Shown piece after piece: positions 8,800 to 18,621 of a DNA stretch of 64,000 bases (position 1 is the stretch's first letter; each line of letters starts with the position of its first letter). The notes under the pieces are model-generated. The model saw nothing but the letters and a program-made list of their open reading frames with translations, ran no database searches and was not told where the DNA came from. The position numbers and the translations under genes were made by a program. Source of the stretch: Emcibacter sp. (GTDB taxonomy: Bacteria; Pseudomonadota; Alphaproteobacteria; Sphingomonadales; Emcibacteraceae); assembly GCA_021741205.1 (NCBI GenBank), contig JAIOYI010000001.1, positions 248,001 to 312,000 of the forward strand, written 5' to 3'.

Positions 8800-9819
8800 T
8801 CAGCCCTTTTTCAAAAACTTATTGCAAAGAGATTCTGCAATCTGAACCGCATTTAAGGCGGCCCCCTTCAAAAGATTATCCGATACACACCATAGATTAA
8901 TACCATTCTTAACCGTCACATCTCGTCTGATACGGCTGATGTAGGTGGCAAATTCACCCACACATTCAATAGGCGTGATATAACCACCGTCTTCCCGCTT
9001 ATCCACAACCATAATACCAGGTGCTTTACGTAGTATTTTGTAGATTTCAGATTCCTTAATAGGATTTTCAAATTCAATATTAATGGATTCAGAATGACCC
9101 AAAAACACGGGAACCCGAACGCAAGTAGCCGTCACCCGAATATCAGGATCAAGAATTTTTGCGGTCTCTACAACCATTTTCCATTCTTCCTTAGTGTCAC
9201 CACTATCCATGAAAACATCAATATGGGGAATCACATTAAAGGCGATCTGTTTTGGATAAATTTCTGGCTCAATGGGATCATTCACATAAATCGCCCGTGT
9301 CTGGCTCCATAATTCATCCATCGCCGCCTTACCGCTGCCTGATACGGATTGATAGGTTGACACGACGACCCGCTTAATCTTTGCATAGTCATGCAAGGGT
9401 TTTAAGGCCACCATCATCTGTGCGGTAGAGCAATTTGGATTAGCAATAATATTTTTCTTGGTATAGCCCGCAATAGCAGCACCGTTCACCTCTGGTACGA
9501 TCAAGGGAACATCAGGATCCATACGAAAATGGGAACTGTTGTCGATCACCACACAGCCTTGTGCGCCAATTTTTTCACCCCATTTTTTGGAAATGGCTCC
9601 GCCTGCGGACATCAGGGCAATATCTGTGTCGCTAAAATCATAATCATCAAGACATTTTACCTTGAGCGTTTTATTGCCAAAGGTTACTTCCTGTCCCATA
9701 GAACGACGAGAAGCCAAAGGTACCACTTCCGATACGGGAAACTGACGTTCCGAAAGCATATTGAGCATTTCCCGACCAACATTTCCGGTTGCGCCCACAA
9801 CGGCTACTTTATATGACAT
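8800..9819 (-). CDS. asd: Aspartate-semialdehyde dehydrogenase
   Basis: 339 residues, cytosolic. The enzyme reduces aspartyl phosphate to aspartate semialdehyde with NADPH, the branch point to lysine/diaminopimelate, methionine and threonine. The Rossmann motif GATGNVGREM occupies 9-18, and catalytic Cys130 lies in ANPNCSTAQM. The His region (VFLGHSESINIEFENP) and the substrate-binding part (YQSVSGSGKAAMDEL) are both present. It is the last gene of leuC-leuD-leuB-asd with a 24-nt gap after leuB, and a terminator follows. The grouping with leu genes is common in alphaproteobacteria. Length is normal. Confidence 0.97.
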   Translation of the reverse strand: MSYKVAVVGATGNVGREMLNMLSERQFPVSEVVPLASRRSMGQEVTFGNKTLKVKCLDDYDFSDTDIALMSAGGAISKKWGEKIGAQGCVVIDNSSHFRMDPDVPLIVPEVNGAAIAGYTKKNIIANPNCSTAQMMVALKPLHDYAKIKRVVVSTYQSVSGSGKAAMDELWSQTRAIYVNDPIEPEIYPKQIAFNVIPHIDVFMDSGDTKEEWKMVVETAKILDPDIRVTATCVRVPVFLGHSESINIEFENPIKESEIYKILRKAPGIMVVDKREDGGYITPIECVGEFATYISRIRRDVTVKNGINLWCVSDNLLKGAALNAVQIAESLCNKFLKKG

Positions 9820-9843
9820 TTTATACTTTAAACTCCAAAAAAA

Positions 9844-10944
9844 TTAACGTTTGAACAATTTATCCATTGCCCGTAAAATATGATCCCCCATGATGGATGT
9901 CGAAACTTGGGTCTTGTTAGGCTGCATAATATCCGCCGTTCTAAATCCATCCCTTAGAACATTTTGCACCGCATCCTCAATCAATTGAGCCTCAGGTGCG
10001 CAGTCATAAGTATAACGTAACGCCATGGCAAGGCTTAGGATCGTAGCAATAGGATTTGCTATCCCTTTTCCTGCAATATCAGGGGCGCTGCCATGAACGG
10101 GCTCATACATGGCGCCGCCACCCTTATGGCTTAACGAGGCCGAGGGCAACATACCGAGCGATCCTGTCAACATGGCTGCCACATCGCTCAGCAAATCACC
10201 AAATAAATTGTCCGTCACAATCACATCAAATTGTTTAGGCGTCCGTACCAGTTGCATGGCACAGCTATCGGCTAGCATATGGTCAAGCTTGATATGGGGA
10301 TATTCAGCGCCAACCTTTGTTACCTCTTCCCGCCATAAAAGACCGCTTTCCATCACATTGGCCTTTTCCGATGATGTGACACGACCATTACGTTTTCCCG
10401 CAAGATCAAAGGCCACATGGGCAATACGGTGAATTTCAGACGTGGTATAAACTTGGGTATTAACACCCCTGCGTTCCCCATTTGGTAACGTCTCAATCCC
10501 GCGCGGCTCACCAAAATATACCCCGCCTGTCAATTCCCGAACAATCATAATATCAAGACCGCTTACCAATTCAGGCTTCAGGCTCGAGGCATCCACAAGC
10601 GGCTCGAAACAAATGGCAGGGCGCAAATTCGCAAATAATTCCAATTCCTTCCGCAAAGTCAAAAGCCCCGCCTCTGGTCGTTTGTCATAGGAAACATTCG
10701 CCCATTTAGGCCCGCCTACAGCCCCAAGCAAAACCGCATCAACGGACTTTGCAATCTCCAATGTTTCATCAGATAATGGTTTGCCGTAAATATCATAGGC
10801 CGCACCACCCACATGATCCTCATGAACGATAAAATTCAAATTACGTTTTTTTGACAACCAATCAATGACTTTGCGTGCCTCAGCCATGATTTCAGGGCCA
10901 ATACCATCGCCCGGCAAAATCAATAAAGATAGATTTTTCGTCAT
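9844..10944 (-). CDS. leuB: 3-isopropylmalate dehydrogenase
   Basis: 366 residues. It oxidatively decarboxylates 3-isopropylmalate to 2-ketoisocaproate using NAD in leucine synthesis. [13 protein letters not shown] marks the N-terminus, [13 protein letters not shown] the substrate loop, [20 protein letters not shown] the metal-binding Asp region, and [18 protein letters not shown] the NAD-specific adenosine-binding segment. It is cytosolic and works as a dimer (family knowledge). The gene sits 3 nt after leuD and 24 nt before asd. Length and motifs are normal. Confidence 0.97.
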   Translation of the reverse strand: MTKNLSLLILPGDGIGPEIMAEARKVIDWLSKKRNLNFIVHEDHVGGAAYDIYGKPLSDETLEIAKSVDAVLLGAVGGPKWANVSYDKRPEAGLLTLRKELELFANLRPAICFEPLVDASSLKPELVSGLDIMIVRELTGGVYFGEPRGIETLPNGERRGVNTQVYTTSEIHRIAHVAFDLAGKRNGRVTSSEKANVMESGLLWREEVTKVGAEYPHIKLDHMLADSCAMQLVRTPKQFDVIVTDNLFGDLLSDVAAMLTGSLGMLPSASLSHKGGGAMYEPVHGSAPDIAGKGIANPIATILSLAMALRYTYDCAPEAQLIEDAVQNVLRDGFRTADIMQPNKTQVSTSIMGDHILRAMDKLFKR

Positions 10945-10947
10945 GAT

Positions 10948-11562
10948 TTAATCCTTAAATAACCAAGGTTGAGACAGTCTTTTTTGCGCTTCAAAATCTT
11001 TAATTTTGTCTTTTTTCTCGAGCGTCAATCCAATGTCATCCAACCCATTCAACAGACAATGTTTACGATAAGGGTCTATTTCAAAGGATACCTTGCCGCC
11101 GTCTGGCCCAGAGATTTCCTGATTCTCCAGATCAACCGTAATAATGGCATTGGCGCCACGACTTGCATCATCCAGTAAAAGATCAATGGTTTCTTGAGGA
11201 AGTTTTATGGGTAAGAGGCCATTCTTAAAACAGTTACCGTAAAAAATATCCGCAAAACTTGGCGCAATAATACATTTAAGACCAAAATCCTTCAAAGCCC
11301 AGGGGGCATGTTCCCGACTCGATCCACAGCCAAAATTTTCACCCGCAATCAGAATTTCAGCCTTACGGTAAGCGGGTTTATTTAAGATAAAATCTTCCCG
11401 TTCCGAGCCATCATCATGATAACGAATATTGGAAAAAGCAGAAACCCCAAGACCCGTGCGTTTGATCGTCTTTAAATATTGTTGCGGAATGATCATATCC
11501 GTATCAATATTGGCCATGGGCAAGGGGGCGGCAATAGCACTAAGACGTGTAAATTTATCCAT
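10948..11562 (-). CDS. leuD: 3-isopropylmalate dehydratase small subunit
   Basis: 204 residues. It is the swivel-domain partner of LeuC in the isomerisation of 2-isopropylmalate to 3-isopropylmalate. The motifs [16 protein letters not shown] and [17 protein letters not shown] are diagnostic. It has no iron-sulfur cysteines, as expected for the small subunit. It starts one nucleotide after the leuC stop and ends 3 nt before leuB, so translation is probably coupled. Length is normal for the proteobacterial LeuD type. Confidence 0.97.
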   Translation of the reverse strand: MDKFTRLSAIAAPLPMANIDTDMIIPQQYLKTIKRTGLGVSAFSNIRYHDDGSEREDFILNKPAYRKAEILIAGENFGCGSSREHAPWALKDFGLKCIIAPSFADIFYGNCFKNGLLPIKLPQETIDLLLDDASRGANAIITVDLENQEISGPDGGKVSFEIDPYRKHCLLNGLDDIGLTLEKKDKIKDFEAQKRLSQPWLFKD

Positions 11563-11563
11563 G

Positions 11564-12979
11564 TTAAAGCTCCCTTACATCGGTTAGGTGACCTGTTACG
11601 GCGGCGGCGGCGGCCATGGCAGGGCTCATCAAATGGGTTCGACCCTTTTGCCCCTGTCTGCCTTCAAAATTGCGGTTTGATGTGGAAGCGCAGCGTTCAA
11701 AAGGTTCAAGCTTATCCGCATTCATGGCAAGGCACATGGAACAGCCTGGTTCCCGCCAATCAAAACCTGCATCCCTTAATATCTTATCCAGACCTTCTTC
11801 TTCGGCCTGAAGCTTCACAAGCCCAGACCCCGGCACCACCCATGCCGTAACATTGTCATGAACTTTCTTGCCCCGCACCACATCTGCTACCGCCCGAATA
11901 TCTTCGATCCGGCCATTGGTACATGATCCGACAAAGACCCGATCAATCTTAACATCCTGCAATTTCTGCCCCGCCGTAAGCCCCATATAATCCAAGGCCC
12001 GTTGCATGGCAATTTTACGGTCTTTGTCCGTCACATCATCGGGATTTGGAACAATTCCCGTAATAGGAAGCACATTTTCAGGACTGGTGCCCCATGTGAC
12101 CTGCGGTACAATATCTTCGCCCCGCAGGAATATTTCCTTGTCATAAAGAGCACCTTGATCTGTAGGAAGCGTTTTCCAATAAGCCACCGCCTGTTCAAAA
12201 GCGGCTCCCTTTGGGGATTGCGGCCGACCCATAACATAATCAAAAGTCGTCTGATCTGGGGCTATAATACCAGAACGAGCCCCCGCCTCAATGGACATAT
12301 TGCATAAGGTCATGCGGCCTTCCATGGAAAGATTACGAATGGCAGAGCCCGTAAATTCAATCACATGACCCGTACCACCCGCCGTGCCAATTTTACCAAT
12401 AATGGCTAGGGCAATATCCTTGGCCGTGACACCCTTACCAACCTCACCATCCACATCAACGCGCATATTTTTCAATTTGTGCAATACCAGTGTCTGTGTG
12501 GCCATGACATGTTCTACTTCGGAGGTTCCAATACCAAAAGCAAGCGCCCCGAAAGCACCGTGGGTAGAGGTATGGCTGTCACCACAAACAATGGTCATAC
12601 CGGGCAGAGTAAAGCCCTGCTCTGGGCCGACAATATGAACAATACCCTGACGGGCATCCATCATGGGAATGTAATCAACCTTAAAATCCTTGCAATTTCT
12701 TTCCAAGGTATCCAGTTGAATTTGGGAATCCTCTGCATTGATGGCTGTTGCCCGATCGGCACTTGTGGGTACATTATGATCTGGAACCGCAAGCATGGCC
12801 TCGGGATGGGCGAGTGTGCGCCCTGCTGCTCTTAGACTCTCAAAGGCCTGTGGACTTGTCACCTCATGGATAATCTGGCGATCAATATAGATTAGACAGT
12901 TACCGTCCTCTTGGACATCCACAATATGGCTTTGCCATAATTTATCATAAAGTGTTTTAGCATTGGTCGTCATTATCAT
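11564..12979 (-). CDS. leuC: 3-isopropylmalate dehydratase large subunit
   Basis: About 471 residues. It is the aconitase-type iron-sulfur subunit of isopropylmalate isomerase. Cluster ligands are visible in [14 protein letters not shown] and [11 protein letters not shown], with [18 protein letters not shown] and [17 protein letters not shown] also present. The start is ambiguous. GTG at 12985, ATG at 12979 and ATG at 12973 are all in frame, none has a convincing ribosome site, and a terminator-like hairpin ends only 3-9 nt upstream. I give the first ATG. It heads the leuC-leuD-leuB-asd unit, which follows rplS by about 100 nt. The close hairpin may be the end of the ribosomal transcript or an attenuator. 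Confidence 0.95.
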   Translation of the reverse strand: MIMTTNAKTLYDKLWQSHIVDVQEDGNCLIYIDRQIIHEVTSPQAFESLRAAGRTLAHPEAMLAVPDHNVPTSADRATAINAEDSQIQLDTLERNCKDFKVDYIPMMDARQGIVHIVGPEQGFTLPGMTIVCGDSHTSTHGAFGALAFGIGTSEVEHVMATQTLVLHKLKNMRVDVDGEVGKGVTAKDIALAIIGKIGTAGGTGHVIEFTGSAIRNLSMEGRMTLCNMSIEAGARSGIIAPDQTTFDYVMGRPQSPKGAAFEQAVAYWKTLPTDQGALYDKEIFLRGEDIVPQVTWGTSPENVLPITGIVPNPDDVTDKDRKIAMQRALDYMGLTAGQKLQDVKIDRVFVGSCTNGRIEDIRAVADVVRGKKVHDNVTAWVVPGSGLVKLQAEEEGLDKILRDAGFDWREPGCSMCLAMNADKLEPFERCASTSNRNFEGRQGQKGRTHLMSPAMAAAAAVTGHLTDVREL

Positions 12980-12987
12980 ATCCACAT

Positions 12988-13022
12988 AAAAAAAGGAGCC
13001 CGTTTTAATCCGAGCCCCCTTT
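12988..13022 (-). terminator. Terminator-like hairpin between rplS and leuC
   Basis: On the minus strand AAAGGGGGCTCG (13022-13011) pairs with CGGGCTCCTTT (13002-12992), using two G-T wobbles and one bulged G, and the T-run extends to 12988. It lies 56 nt after the rplS stop, so it can end the rpsP-rimM-trmD-rplS message. Its T-run stops only a few bases before the leuC start codons, which leaves no room for a normal leuC ribosome site or promoter downstream. An attenuator role is possible. Confidence 0.7.
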
Positions 13023-13077
13023 GATTCTCTTAGGCCCTAATGTTAAAGCCCAGATTTTTTTGTACAGTTCAAGTCAA

Positions 13078-13494
13078 TCAGGCTTCCTCTGAGGTCGTAA
13101 TGTCCCCGGTTTTTGTAGAAGTCGGCTTGTTCATCCAATCTTTTCTTTCCGCAATACGGGCTTTCTTGCCACGGAGCGGACGCAAGTAGTAAAGTTTCGC
13201 ACGACGAACCTTACCACGGCGAACCACTTCGATACTATCAACATTTGGCGAATAAAGGGGGAATATACGTTCAACACCCTCACCATATGAAATTTTACGA
13301 ACCGTAAAGGAAGAATTAAGAGCGCGATTTGACCGTGCAATACAAACCCCTTCATAGGCCTGAATACGCTCACGCGCACCTTCAATAACTTTCACGTTCA
13401 CACGCAACGTATCACCCGCAGCAAATTCAGGTATAATTTTACCTTCTGTAAGCTTTGCGATCTGGTTTTTTTCAAATTTCTCAATAATATTCAT
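13078..13494 (-). CDS. rplS: 50S ribosomal protein L19
   Basis: 138 residues. L19 sits at the interface of the 30S and 50S subunits. [40 protein letters not shown] and [20 protein letters not shown] match the family along its full length. The C-terminus carries about 20 extra residues ([18 protein letters not shown]) beyond the usual length of about 115, as is common in alphaproteobacteria. It is 80 nt downstream of trmD and is the last gene of the rpsP-rimM-trmD-rplS unit before the hairpin at 12988-13022. Confidence 0.97.
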   Translation of the reverse strand: MNIIEKFEKNQIAKLTEGKIIPEFAAGDTLRVNVKVIEGARERIQAYEGVCIARSNRALNSSFTVRKISYGEGVERIFPLYSPNVDSIEVVRRGKVRRAKLYYLRPLRGKKARIAERKDWMNKPTSTKTGDITTSEEA

Positions 13495-13574
13495 TTTATT
13501 CTCTCTTTTCAGCTGACCCGCTTATATAGCAAGGGTCTTTAAATTCCAATACCAAATTTATTCTTCTTTATATT

Positions 13575-14330
13575 TTATTTTACGTCCCGTTTTACTCGAC
13601 TATATTTATCCCCCTGAATATATTTTTCCCAAAGATCTGGACGTCTGGCCTCAGTTAACTTCTCTGACTGTTCCAAACGCCATTTCTTTATCATTCCATG
13701 ATGCCCCGACTGAAGCACTTCTGGAATTTCACGCCCTTCCCAAATTTTGGGGCGGGTGTAATGAGGATATTCAAGTAATCCTGATTCAAATGTCTCTTCT
13801 TTTAAAGTGTCAGCATCGCCTATCACCTTTGGGATCGTGCGCACCACTGCATCCATCAAGGCCATAGCCGCCACTTCCCCTCCTGAAAGCACAAAATCAC
13901 CGAGACTTACCTCCATGATTTGACGGGCTTCCAAAATTCGCTCATCTATGCCCTCAAACCGACCACAAATAAGCGTTATTCCTTTTTTTGAGGCAAATTC
14001 CCGAATCAATTCCTGATCCAACCGTTTGCCTCTTGGTGATAAATAAACAATAGGCCATTCATCACCCTTTATATCTTTTGGTCGAGATAGAACCACATCA
14101 TCAATAGCCTCTCCCAACACATCCGCCCGCATCACCATGCCAGGGCCACCGCCAGACGGGGTATCGTCCACATTGCGATGCTTATCCTTGGCATAGTCCC
14201 GAATTTGGACCACATCCATTGTCCAAAGTCCCTTTTCCAGTGCCTTTCCCGCAAGAGAAACGCCCAAAGGACCCGGAAACATTTCCGGATAAAGGGTCAA
14301 TATCTGTGCCTGCCAAACAAATTCTGGCAT
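13575..14330 (-). CDS. trmD: tRNA (guanine-37-N1)-methyltransferase
   Basis: 251 residues. It methylates G37 of tRNAs reading CNN codons with SAM, which prevents frameshifting. The family signatures ILTLYPEMFPGPLG, DDTPSGGGPGMVMRADV, YLSPRGKRLDQ, LICGRFEGIDERIL and GDFVLSGGEVAAMALMDA are all present, including the trefoil-knot SAM site. It is cytosolic and dimeric. The gene sits 8 nt after rimM. Length is normal. Confidence 0.97.
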   Translation of the reverse strand: MPEFVWQAQILTLYPEMFPGPLGVSLAGKALEKGLWTMDVVQIRDYAKDKHRNVDDTPSGGGPGMVMRADVLGEAIDDVVLSRPKDIKGDEWPIVYLSPRGKRLDQELIREFASKKGITLICGRFEGIDERILEARQIMEVSLGDFVLSGGEVAAMALMDAVVRTIPKVIGDADTLKEETFESGLLEYPHYTRPKIWEGREIPEVLQSGHHGMIKKWRLEQSEKLTEARRPDLWEKYIQGDKYSRVKRDVK

Positions 14331-14338
14331 TTTTTTTC

Positions 14339-14941
14339 CTATGTCTTATCCATTTCCTGATCGTCACCAAAAGCCACACGATCAATCACCAGATAACCTT
14401 CGTCTATATTCACCTCCAAGACATACTCGTCCCGAAAAGGATACATCCTTGTGCCGGATGCCAGATCCGCCAGATCATCATCCAGCTTTATTTCCAACAA
14501 ATCCCCCGCACCAAAATTATAGATCGCCGCCACAACACCGAAAGGTTTTCCCGCCGTATCCTTTGCGATCAATCCTTCCATATCTTCATAATAGAAGCTG
14601 CCTTCTTCTTCTATTTTGGGCAAACTTTCCCGTGAAACATAAAGTTTCACACCCTTTAAAGCTTCGGCTTCTTCCCGATCAGAAACGCCTGAAAGCATGC
14701 AGGCATACCCCACCTTGATCTTGTGTAAAAGCGTACAGGCCCGCTGTTCACCCTTACTATGATCCGTTGGGAAGATTGTAACATGACCTCTACCCAACGC
14801 CTGCTTTAAATCCTCGGTAAAAACCTTTAACCGAACCGCTCCTTTAATTCCGACCGCACCTACAATGACCCCGATTGATATCCACTCGGGGCCTATTTCA
14901 GGTTCTTCTCGTCTAGAATGCACATATTGCGGTCGAGACAT
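14339..14941 (-). CDS. rimM: Ribosome maturation factor RimM
   Basis: 200 residues. It assists 30S assembly by binding S19 and the 16S 3' domain head. The N-terminal RimM beta-barrel opens with ISIGVIVGAVGIKGAVRLKVFTED, and the C-terminal PRC-barrel follows (GLIAKDTAGKPFGVVAAIYN, DDLLEIKLDD-like segment). An N-terminal tail of about 20 residues precedes the first strand. It lies 27 nt after rpsP and 8 nt before trmD, the standard order. Confidence 0.94.
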   Translation of the reverse strand: MSRPQYVHSRREEPEIGPEWISIGVIVGAVGIKGAVRLKVFTEDLKQALGRGHVTIFPTDHSKGEQRACTLLHKIKVGYACMLSGVSDREEAEALKGVKLYVSRESLPKIEEEGSFYYEDMEGLIAKDTAGKPFGVVAAIYNFGAGDLLEIKLDDDLADLASGTRMYPFRDEYVLEVNIDEGYLVIDRVAFGDDQEMDKT

Positions 14942-14968
14942 GACAAGCTCTTTCGATTTTAGGCAATT

Positions 14969-15409
14969 TTAGGCAGAAGTTTCCTCAGCAGACGCTTCCT
15001 CAACAGGAGCCTCTTCAACAGGTGCTTCCTCAGCAGGTGCCGCTTTGGCCGCTTCAGCCGCTTCGGCAGCCGCTGTTATTTTAGCGGCTTTTTCTTCGGC
15101 ACGTTCTAGAGCCTTAGCACCAGGTTTTCCTTTATTTGGGTTATTGCTTGCTTCACGTTTAAACAAGCCCGCAGCATCAAGAAAACGTGCAACACGGTCC
15201 GTAGGCAATGCGCCCTGCTCAAGCCAGAATTTAATCCGGTCTTCTACAAGATTAACGCGATCTGCATGATCCTTTGGTAAAAGAGGATTATGAGTTCCAA
15301 CCTTTTCAATATAACGTCCATCACGAGGAGCACGGGCATCGGCCACAACAATACGGTAATAAGGGCGTTTTTTTGCTCCTCCACGAGCCAATCTAATTTT
15401 AACAGCCAT
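14969..15409 (-). CDS. rpsP: 30S ribosomal protein S16 with long acidic tail
   Basis: 146 residues. The core [20 protein letters not shown] and [18 protein letters not shown] is an unmistakable S16, needed for 30S assembly. The family is usually about 80 residues. Here the C-terminus adds about 55 residues rich in Ala and Glu, with short near-repeats of [11 protein letters not shown]. Such tails occur in alphaproteobacterial S16 and should be disordered. It follows ffh by 67 nt and precedes rimM by 27 nt. Function is secure; the role of the tail is unknown. Confidence 0.97.
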   Translation of the reverse strand: MAVKIRLARGGAKKRPYYRIVVADARAPRDGRYIEKVGTHNPLLPKDHADRVNLVEDRIKFWLEQGALPTDRVARFLDAAGLFKREASNNPNKGKPGAKALERAEEKAAKITAAAEAAEAAKAAPAEEAPVEEAPVEEASAEETSA

Positions 15410-15476
15410 TCAGGCTAATCCTTTCTTTGAGTTTAATCTTAAATTTTACAATAGGTTTGTCTTTAATATTTACTGT

Positions 15477-16838
15477 TTATTTTGGAAGCAGTCCTTCCAT
15501 TCCGGGGGGCAATTGTCCGGGAAGAGGCATACCACGGCCGCCTTTACCCATTTTTTTCATCATACCCGCCATTTGTTTTTGCATTTTAATCAGTTTATTA
15601 ATGTCCTGAACACTGGTACCAGAACCTGCAGCAATTCTTTTCTTTCGGGATGCATTTAATAATTGAGGCATCGCCCGCTCTTTTGGGGTCATGCTGTTAA
15701 TGATCGCTTCCTGACGTTTCAGTACATTGTCATTAATATTAGCACTTGCCATTTGTTTCTGCATCTTACCAAGGCCTGGAATCATACCGAGAATACTTGA
15801 CATGCCGCCCAGTTTTTTCATCTGACGAAGTTGGGAGCGCAGATCGTCAAAATCAAACTGCCCCTTCTTCATCTTTTTAATCATTTCTTCGGCGTCGGCG
15901 GCCTCAATGGTTTCAGCGGCCTTTTCCACAAGCGAGACCACATCACCCATACCCAAAATACGGGATGCGACACGTTCTGGATGAAATTCCTCCATATCGT
16001 CAAGTTTTTCGCCAACACCCACCAATTTAATAGGTTGCCCCGTGACCGCCCGCATACTAAGTGCCGCGCCGCCACGACCATCGCCGTCCATACGGGTTAG
16101 AACAACCCCCGTAATACCCACCTTATCGCTGAATTGCTGGGCCACATTGACCGCATCTTGACCCGTGAGACTATCGACCACAAGCAAGATTTCATGCGGG
16201 TTTGTCGCATTACGCACACCGACCACTTCTGCCATGAGGGTCTGGTCAATATGCAGCCGTCCCGCCGTATCAAGAAGAACAACGTCAAAGCCTTGTAACT
16301 TCGCCGCCGTCATGGCCCGCTTGGCAATATCAACGGGCATTTGACCCTGAACGATCGGCAATGTCTTTACATCAATCTGTTCACCAAGGATTCTGAGCTG
16401 CTCCATGGCGGCTGGACGATAAATATCCAGTGATGCCATCAAGACTTTCTTATTTTCTTTTTCTTTTAACCGTTTGGCGATCTTAGCCGCAGAGGTTGTC
16501 TTACCAGACCCCTGCAATCCCACCATAAGGATCGGAACGGGTGCCACGGCAGCAAGGCTAATGCCCACCGTATCACTGCCCAGCATTTCCACCAGATGAT
16601 CATTGACAATCTTGACCACCATCTGAGCGGGAGACACGGATTTCATGACTTCCTGCCCAATAGCGCGCGTCTTTACCTTGGCAATGAAATCCTTAACCAC
16701 AGGCAAGGCCACATCGGCCTCAAGCAGTGCAATCCGCACTTCCCGCATAGCTTCATTAACGTCATTCTCTGAAAGAGAACCCCGCCGTTTCAGCTTGTCA
16801 AAAATACCGCCTAGCTTATCGCTTAAACTGTCAAACAT
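15477..16838 (-). CDS. ffh: Signal recognition particle GTPase Ffh
   Basis: 453 residues. Ffh binds the signal sequence and 4.5S RNA and hands ribosomes to FtsY at the inner membrane. The N domain covers about 1-85. The G domain has GLQGSGKTTSAAKIAKRL, LLDTAGRLHIDQ and TRMDGDGRGGAAL. The methionine-rich M domain runs from about 300 (KMKKGQFDFDDLRSQLRQM, GMIPGLGKMQKQM) to the end, closing with KMQKQMAGMMKKMGKGGRGM. Length equals typical Ffh. Its receptor FtsY is encoded at 56176-57117. No 4.5S RNA gene was recognised in the window. Confidence 0.97.
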   Translation of the reverse strand: MFDSLSDKLGGIFDKLKRRGSLSENDVNEAMREVRIALLEADVALPVVKDFIAKVKTRAIGQEVMKSVSPAQMVVKIVNDHLVEMLGSDTVGISLAAVAPVPILMVGLQGSGKTTSAAKIAKRLKEKENKKVLMASLDIYRPAAMEQLRILGEQIDVKTLPIVQGQMPVDIAKRAMTAAKLQGFDVVLLDTAGRLHIDQTLMAEVVGVRNATNPHEILLVVDSLTGQDAVNVAQQFSDKVGITGVVLTRMDGDGRGGAALSMRAVTGQPIKLVGVGEKLDDMEEFHPERVASRILGMGDVVSLVEKAAETIEAADAEEMIKKMKKGQFDFDDLRSQLRQMKKLGGMSSILGMIPGLGKMQKQMASANINDNVLKRQEAIINSMTPKERAMPQLLNASRKKRIAAGSGTSVQDINKLIKMQKQMAGMMKKMGKGGRGMPLPGQLPPGMEGLLPK

Positions 16839-17080
16839 TATTCATTATTTCCGTTTAAGATTTTCATAAAATCGCATAACACAAAGGCACCAGTGGGCGA
16901 ATCTTCGCTGACTGATGGACATCCTTGGACGCAATATCGTGCAAATCCTTGATAATGAGCCGGAAAATATGGCTTTTTTTCTCAAGAGTCAAGTTCTTGT
17001 TTCCATAAGCCCAAAAAAATGTAATATGGTCACAAATTAATCCATCACTATTAATTCTCAAAAAAGGGAACCTTATAATA

Positions 17081-17764
17081 ATGTCCAGTCTATTGAAAAC
17101 CACCCTCATCAGTGCATCGGCCTTAACCGCAACCATTTTAATGGCATCGCCCCTTATGACACAAAATGCCAAAGCAGGTATGGACGGCAACCCCTTCGAA
17201 GGTCTTTACCTTGGTCTTAATGCCAATTACGCCAAAGTTGATCCAAGCGCAACCTATACTGAACTTGATGCCGATACCAGCACCTTTAATGGTATTACCT
17301 CTTCCAAAAAAAGCACTGGCTACGGCGGAACAATTTACGGCGGTATTGGTACAAATTTATGGGGACCCATGTATATCGGTATCGAAGGCGGACTTGGTCT
17401 TAACGGGGGTTCAGGATATGTTTCGGACGGAACAAAAAGCTATGGCCTTAAAGCAGGTTTCTCATTTGATCTTAATACGCGCCTTGGTATGACCATATCA
17501 GACCGTATTCTTGTTTATGGACTTGGTGGTTACACCTCCACAAAATACAGCAGTCGTGGATTTAACACCAAACAGTCAAAAAGCCTCGGCGGATATCGTT
17601 ACGGCGCAGGTTTTGAGGTGGGCATCCTAGAAGATATTGCCTTAAGAATTGAATATATAAGATCAGAACATTCTGCCGTCACATGGGCGCAAGCTGGCGA
17701 CAGCTTTCGCTTTGATCCAAGCGGTCAAATAATTAAAGTTGGCCTGATTTTACATATGGACTAA
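17081..17764 (+). CDS. Small outer-membrane beta-barrel protein
   Basis: 227 residues. A signal peptide ends near MTQNAKAGMDG (about residue 32). The mature part consists of alternating strands rich in Gly, Tyr and Thr, such as FEGLYLGLNANYAKVD, GPMYIGIEGGLGLNGG, GLKAGFSFDLNTRLGM and RILVYGLGGYTSTKYS. It ends in a strand without a C-terminal aromatic residue (KVGLILHMD). The pattern fits an OmpA/Omp25-like porin family barrel of eight strands. The function is unknown; Omp25-like proteins affect envelope stability. It is transcribed alone, and the 242 nt upstream hold no clear promoter that I would defend. It converges on the plsC gene. Confidence 0.75.
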   Translation: MSSLLKTTLISASALTATILMASPLMTQNAKAGMDGNPFEGLYLGLNANYAKVDPSATYTELDADTSTFNGITSSKKSTGYGGTIYGGIGTNLWGPMYIGIEGGLGLNGGSGYVSDGTKSYGLKAGFSFDLNTRLGMTISDRILVYGLGGYTSTKYSSRGFNTKQSKSLGGYRYGAGFEVGILEDIALRIEYIRSEHSAVTWAQAGDSFRFDPSGQIIKVGLILHMD

Positions 17765-17776
17765 TAAAAAAGTCTC

Positions 17777-17817
17777 AAAAAAATAGGGCAGGGCTATTAT
17801 AAATCAGTCCTGCCCCT
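17777..17817 (-). terminator. Terminator of the plsC gene
   Basis: On the minus strand AGGGGCAGGACT pairs with AGCCCTGCCCT (arms about 17817-17806 and 17795-17785) with a 10-nt loop, and seven T follow at 17783-17777. The upstream arm overlaps the plsC stop codon. On the plus strand there is no T-run, so it serves the minus-strand gene. Confidence 0.8.
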
Positions 17818-18529
17818 CGACCCCCATAAGTTCTTCGCTATGAAACACCACATATTCCTTCACCTTCGCCATAAAGTCATCCTTGCTTAAACTTTGATCA
17901 ATGGCGGGGTGATAGTGCATAACCACGGTTCCAGGTTTATTAAAGGGGCTGCCCTTAACCCAATGCATCCCCGTATTGGTTGAGGCACAAATAACGGGAA
18001 GATCTTGATTTTCTTGAATATAATAGACGCCCGACTTCAAAGGCTTTCTTTTACCCACGGCAATTCTCGTTCCTTCCACAAACAGCAACAGTGGTATTTT
18101 CTGCTCGATCAATATTTGAGCAATTTCAGGGGTTTTTTCCTTGGCTTTACCCTTGCCCCGATCAATGGGAATGACGCCCATTTTGGTGAGAACCTGTTTA
18201 AAGCCAAAGGTTCTGAATAATTCAATTTTGGCCAATGCCGTCAAATTTGGCATTCGCCGATAAATAATCAGGGCGTCTAGATTGCTCATATGCTTGCTGC
18301 ATAATATGAAGCCTTTATCCTTTGGGATATTTTCAATACCCCGCTCCTCGATTTTTATGCCGCTGATTTTATCCAAGAGAAAAAATATCGCATCAAACCA
18401 TATTGACAAATATCGCCGTAAAGGTGCGGGGGATTTCAGAAAAGACAGCGGAACCAAAACAAATGTAACCCACAGAGGCGCTGTGATCCAAAAAATAATA
18501 TTGAAAATAAAGGAGCGGATATAACTCAT
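17804..18529 (-). CDS. plsC: 1-acyl-sn-glycerol-3-phosphate acyltransferase (PlsC family)
   Basis: 241 residues. It transfers an acyl chain to lysophosphatidate at the inner membrane in phospholipid synthesis. An N-terminal TM segment (FIFNIIFWITAPLWVTFVLV) is followed by the acyltransferase motifs: HMSNLDALI (HX4D catalytic motif), GVIPIDRGKGKAKEK and FVEGTRIAVGKRK. In the last, the usual FPEGTR is FVEGTR. The chemistry should be intact because Glu, Gly and Arg are kept. The gene stands alone between the barrel gene and the divergent RND operon. Some relatives act in ornithine-lipid synthesis (OlsA), so the exact acceptor is not certain. Confidence 0.88.
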   Translation of the reverse strand: MSYIRSFIFNIIFWITAPLWVTFVLVPLSFLKSPAPLRRYLSIWFDAIFFLLDKISGIKIEERGIENIPKDKGFILCSKHMSNLDALIIYRRMPNLTALAKIELFRTFGFKQVLTKMGVIPIDRGKGKAKEKTPEIAQILIEQKIPLLLFVEGTRIAVGKRKPLKSGVYYIQENQDLPVICASTNTGMHWVKGSPFNKPGTVVMHYHPAIDQSLSKDDFMAKVKEYVVFHSEELMGVEGQD

Positions 18530-18621
18530 TATAGGTTACTCAAAATGTCTTACTTAAAATCAAATACTATTTTTCATACCCTTTGTCAAAACAGAGCTAC
18601 AAGAGGTTAGTGATATTAAAG

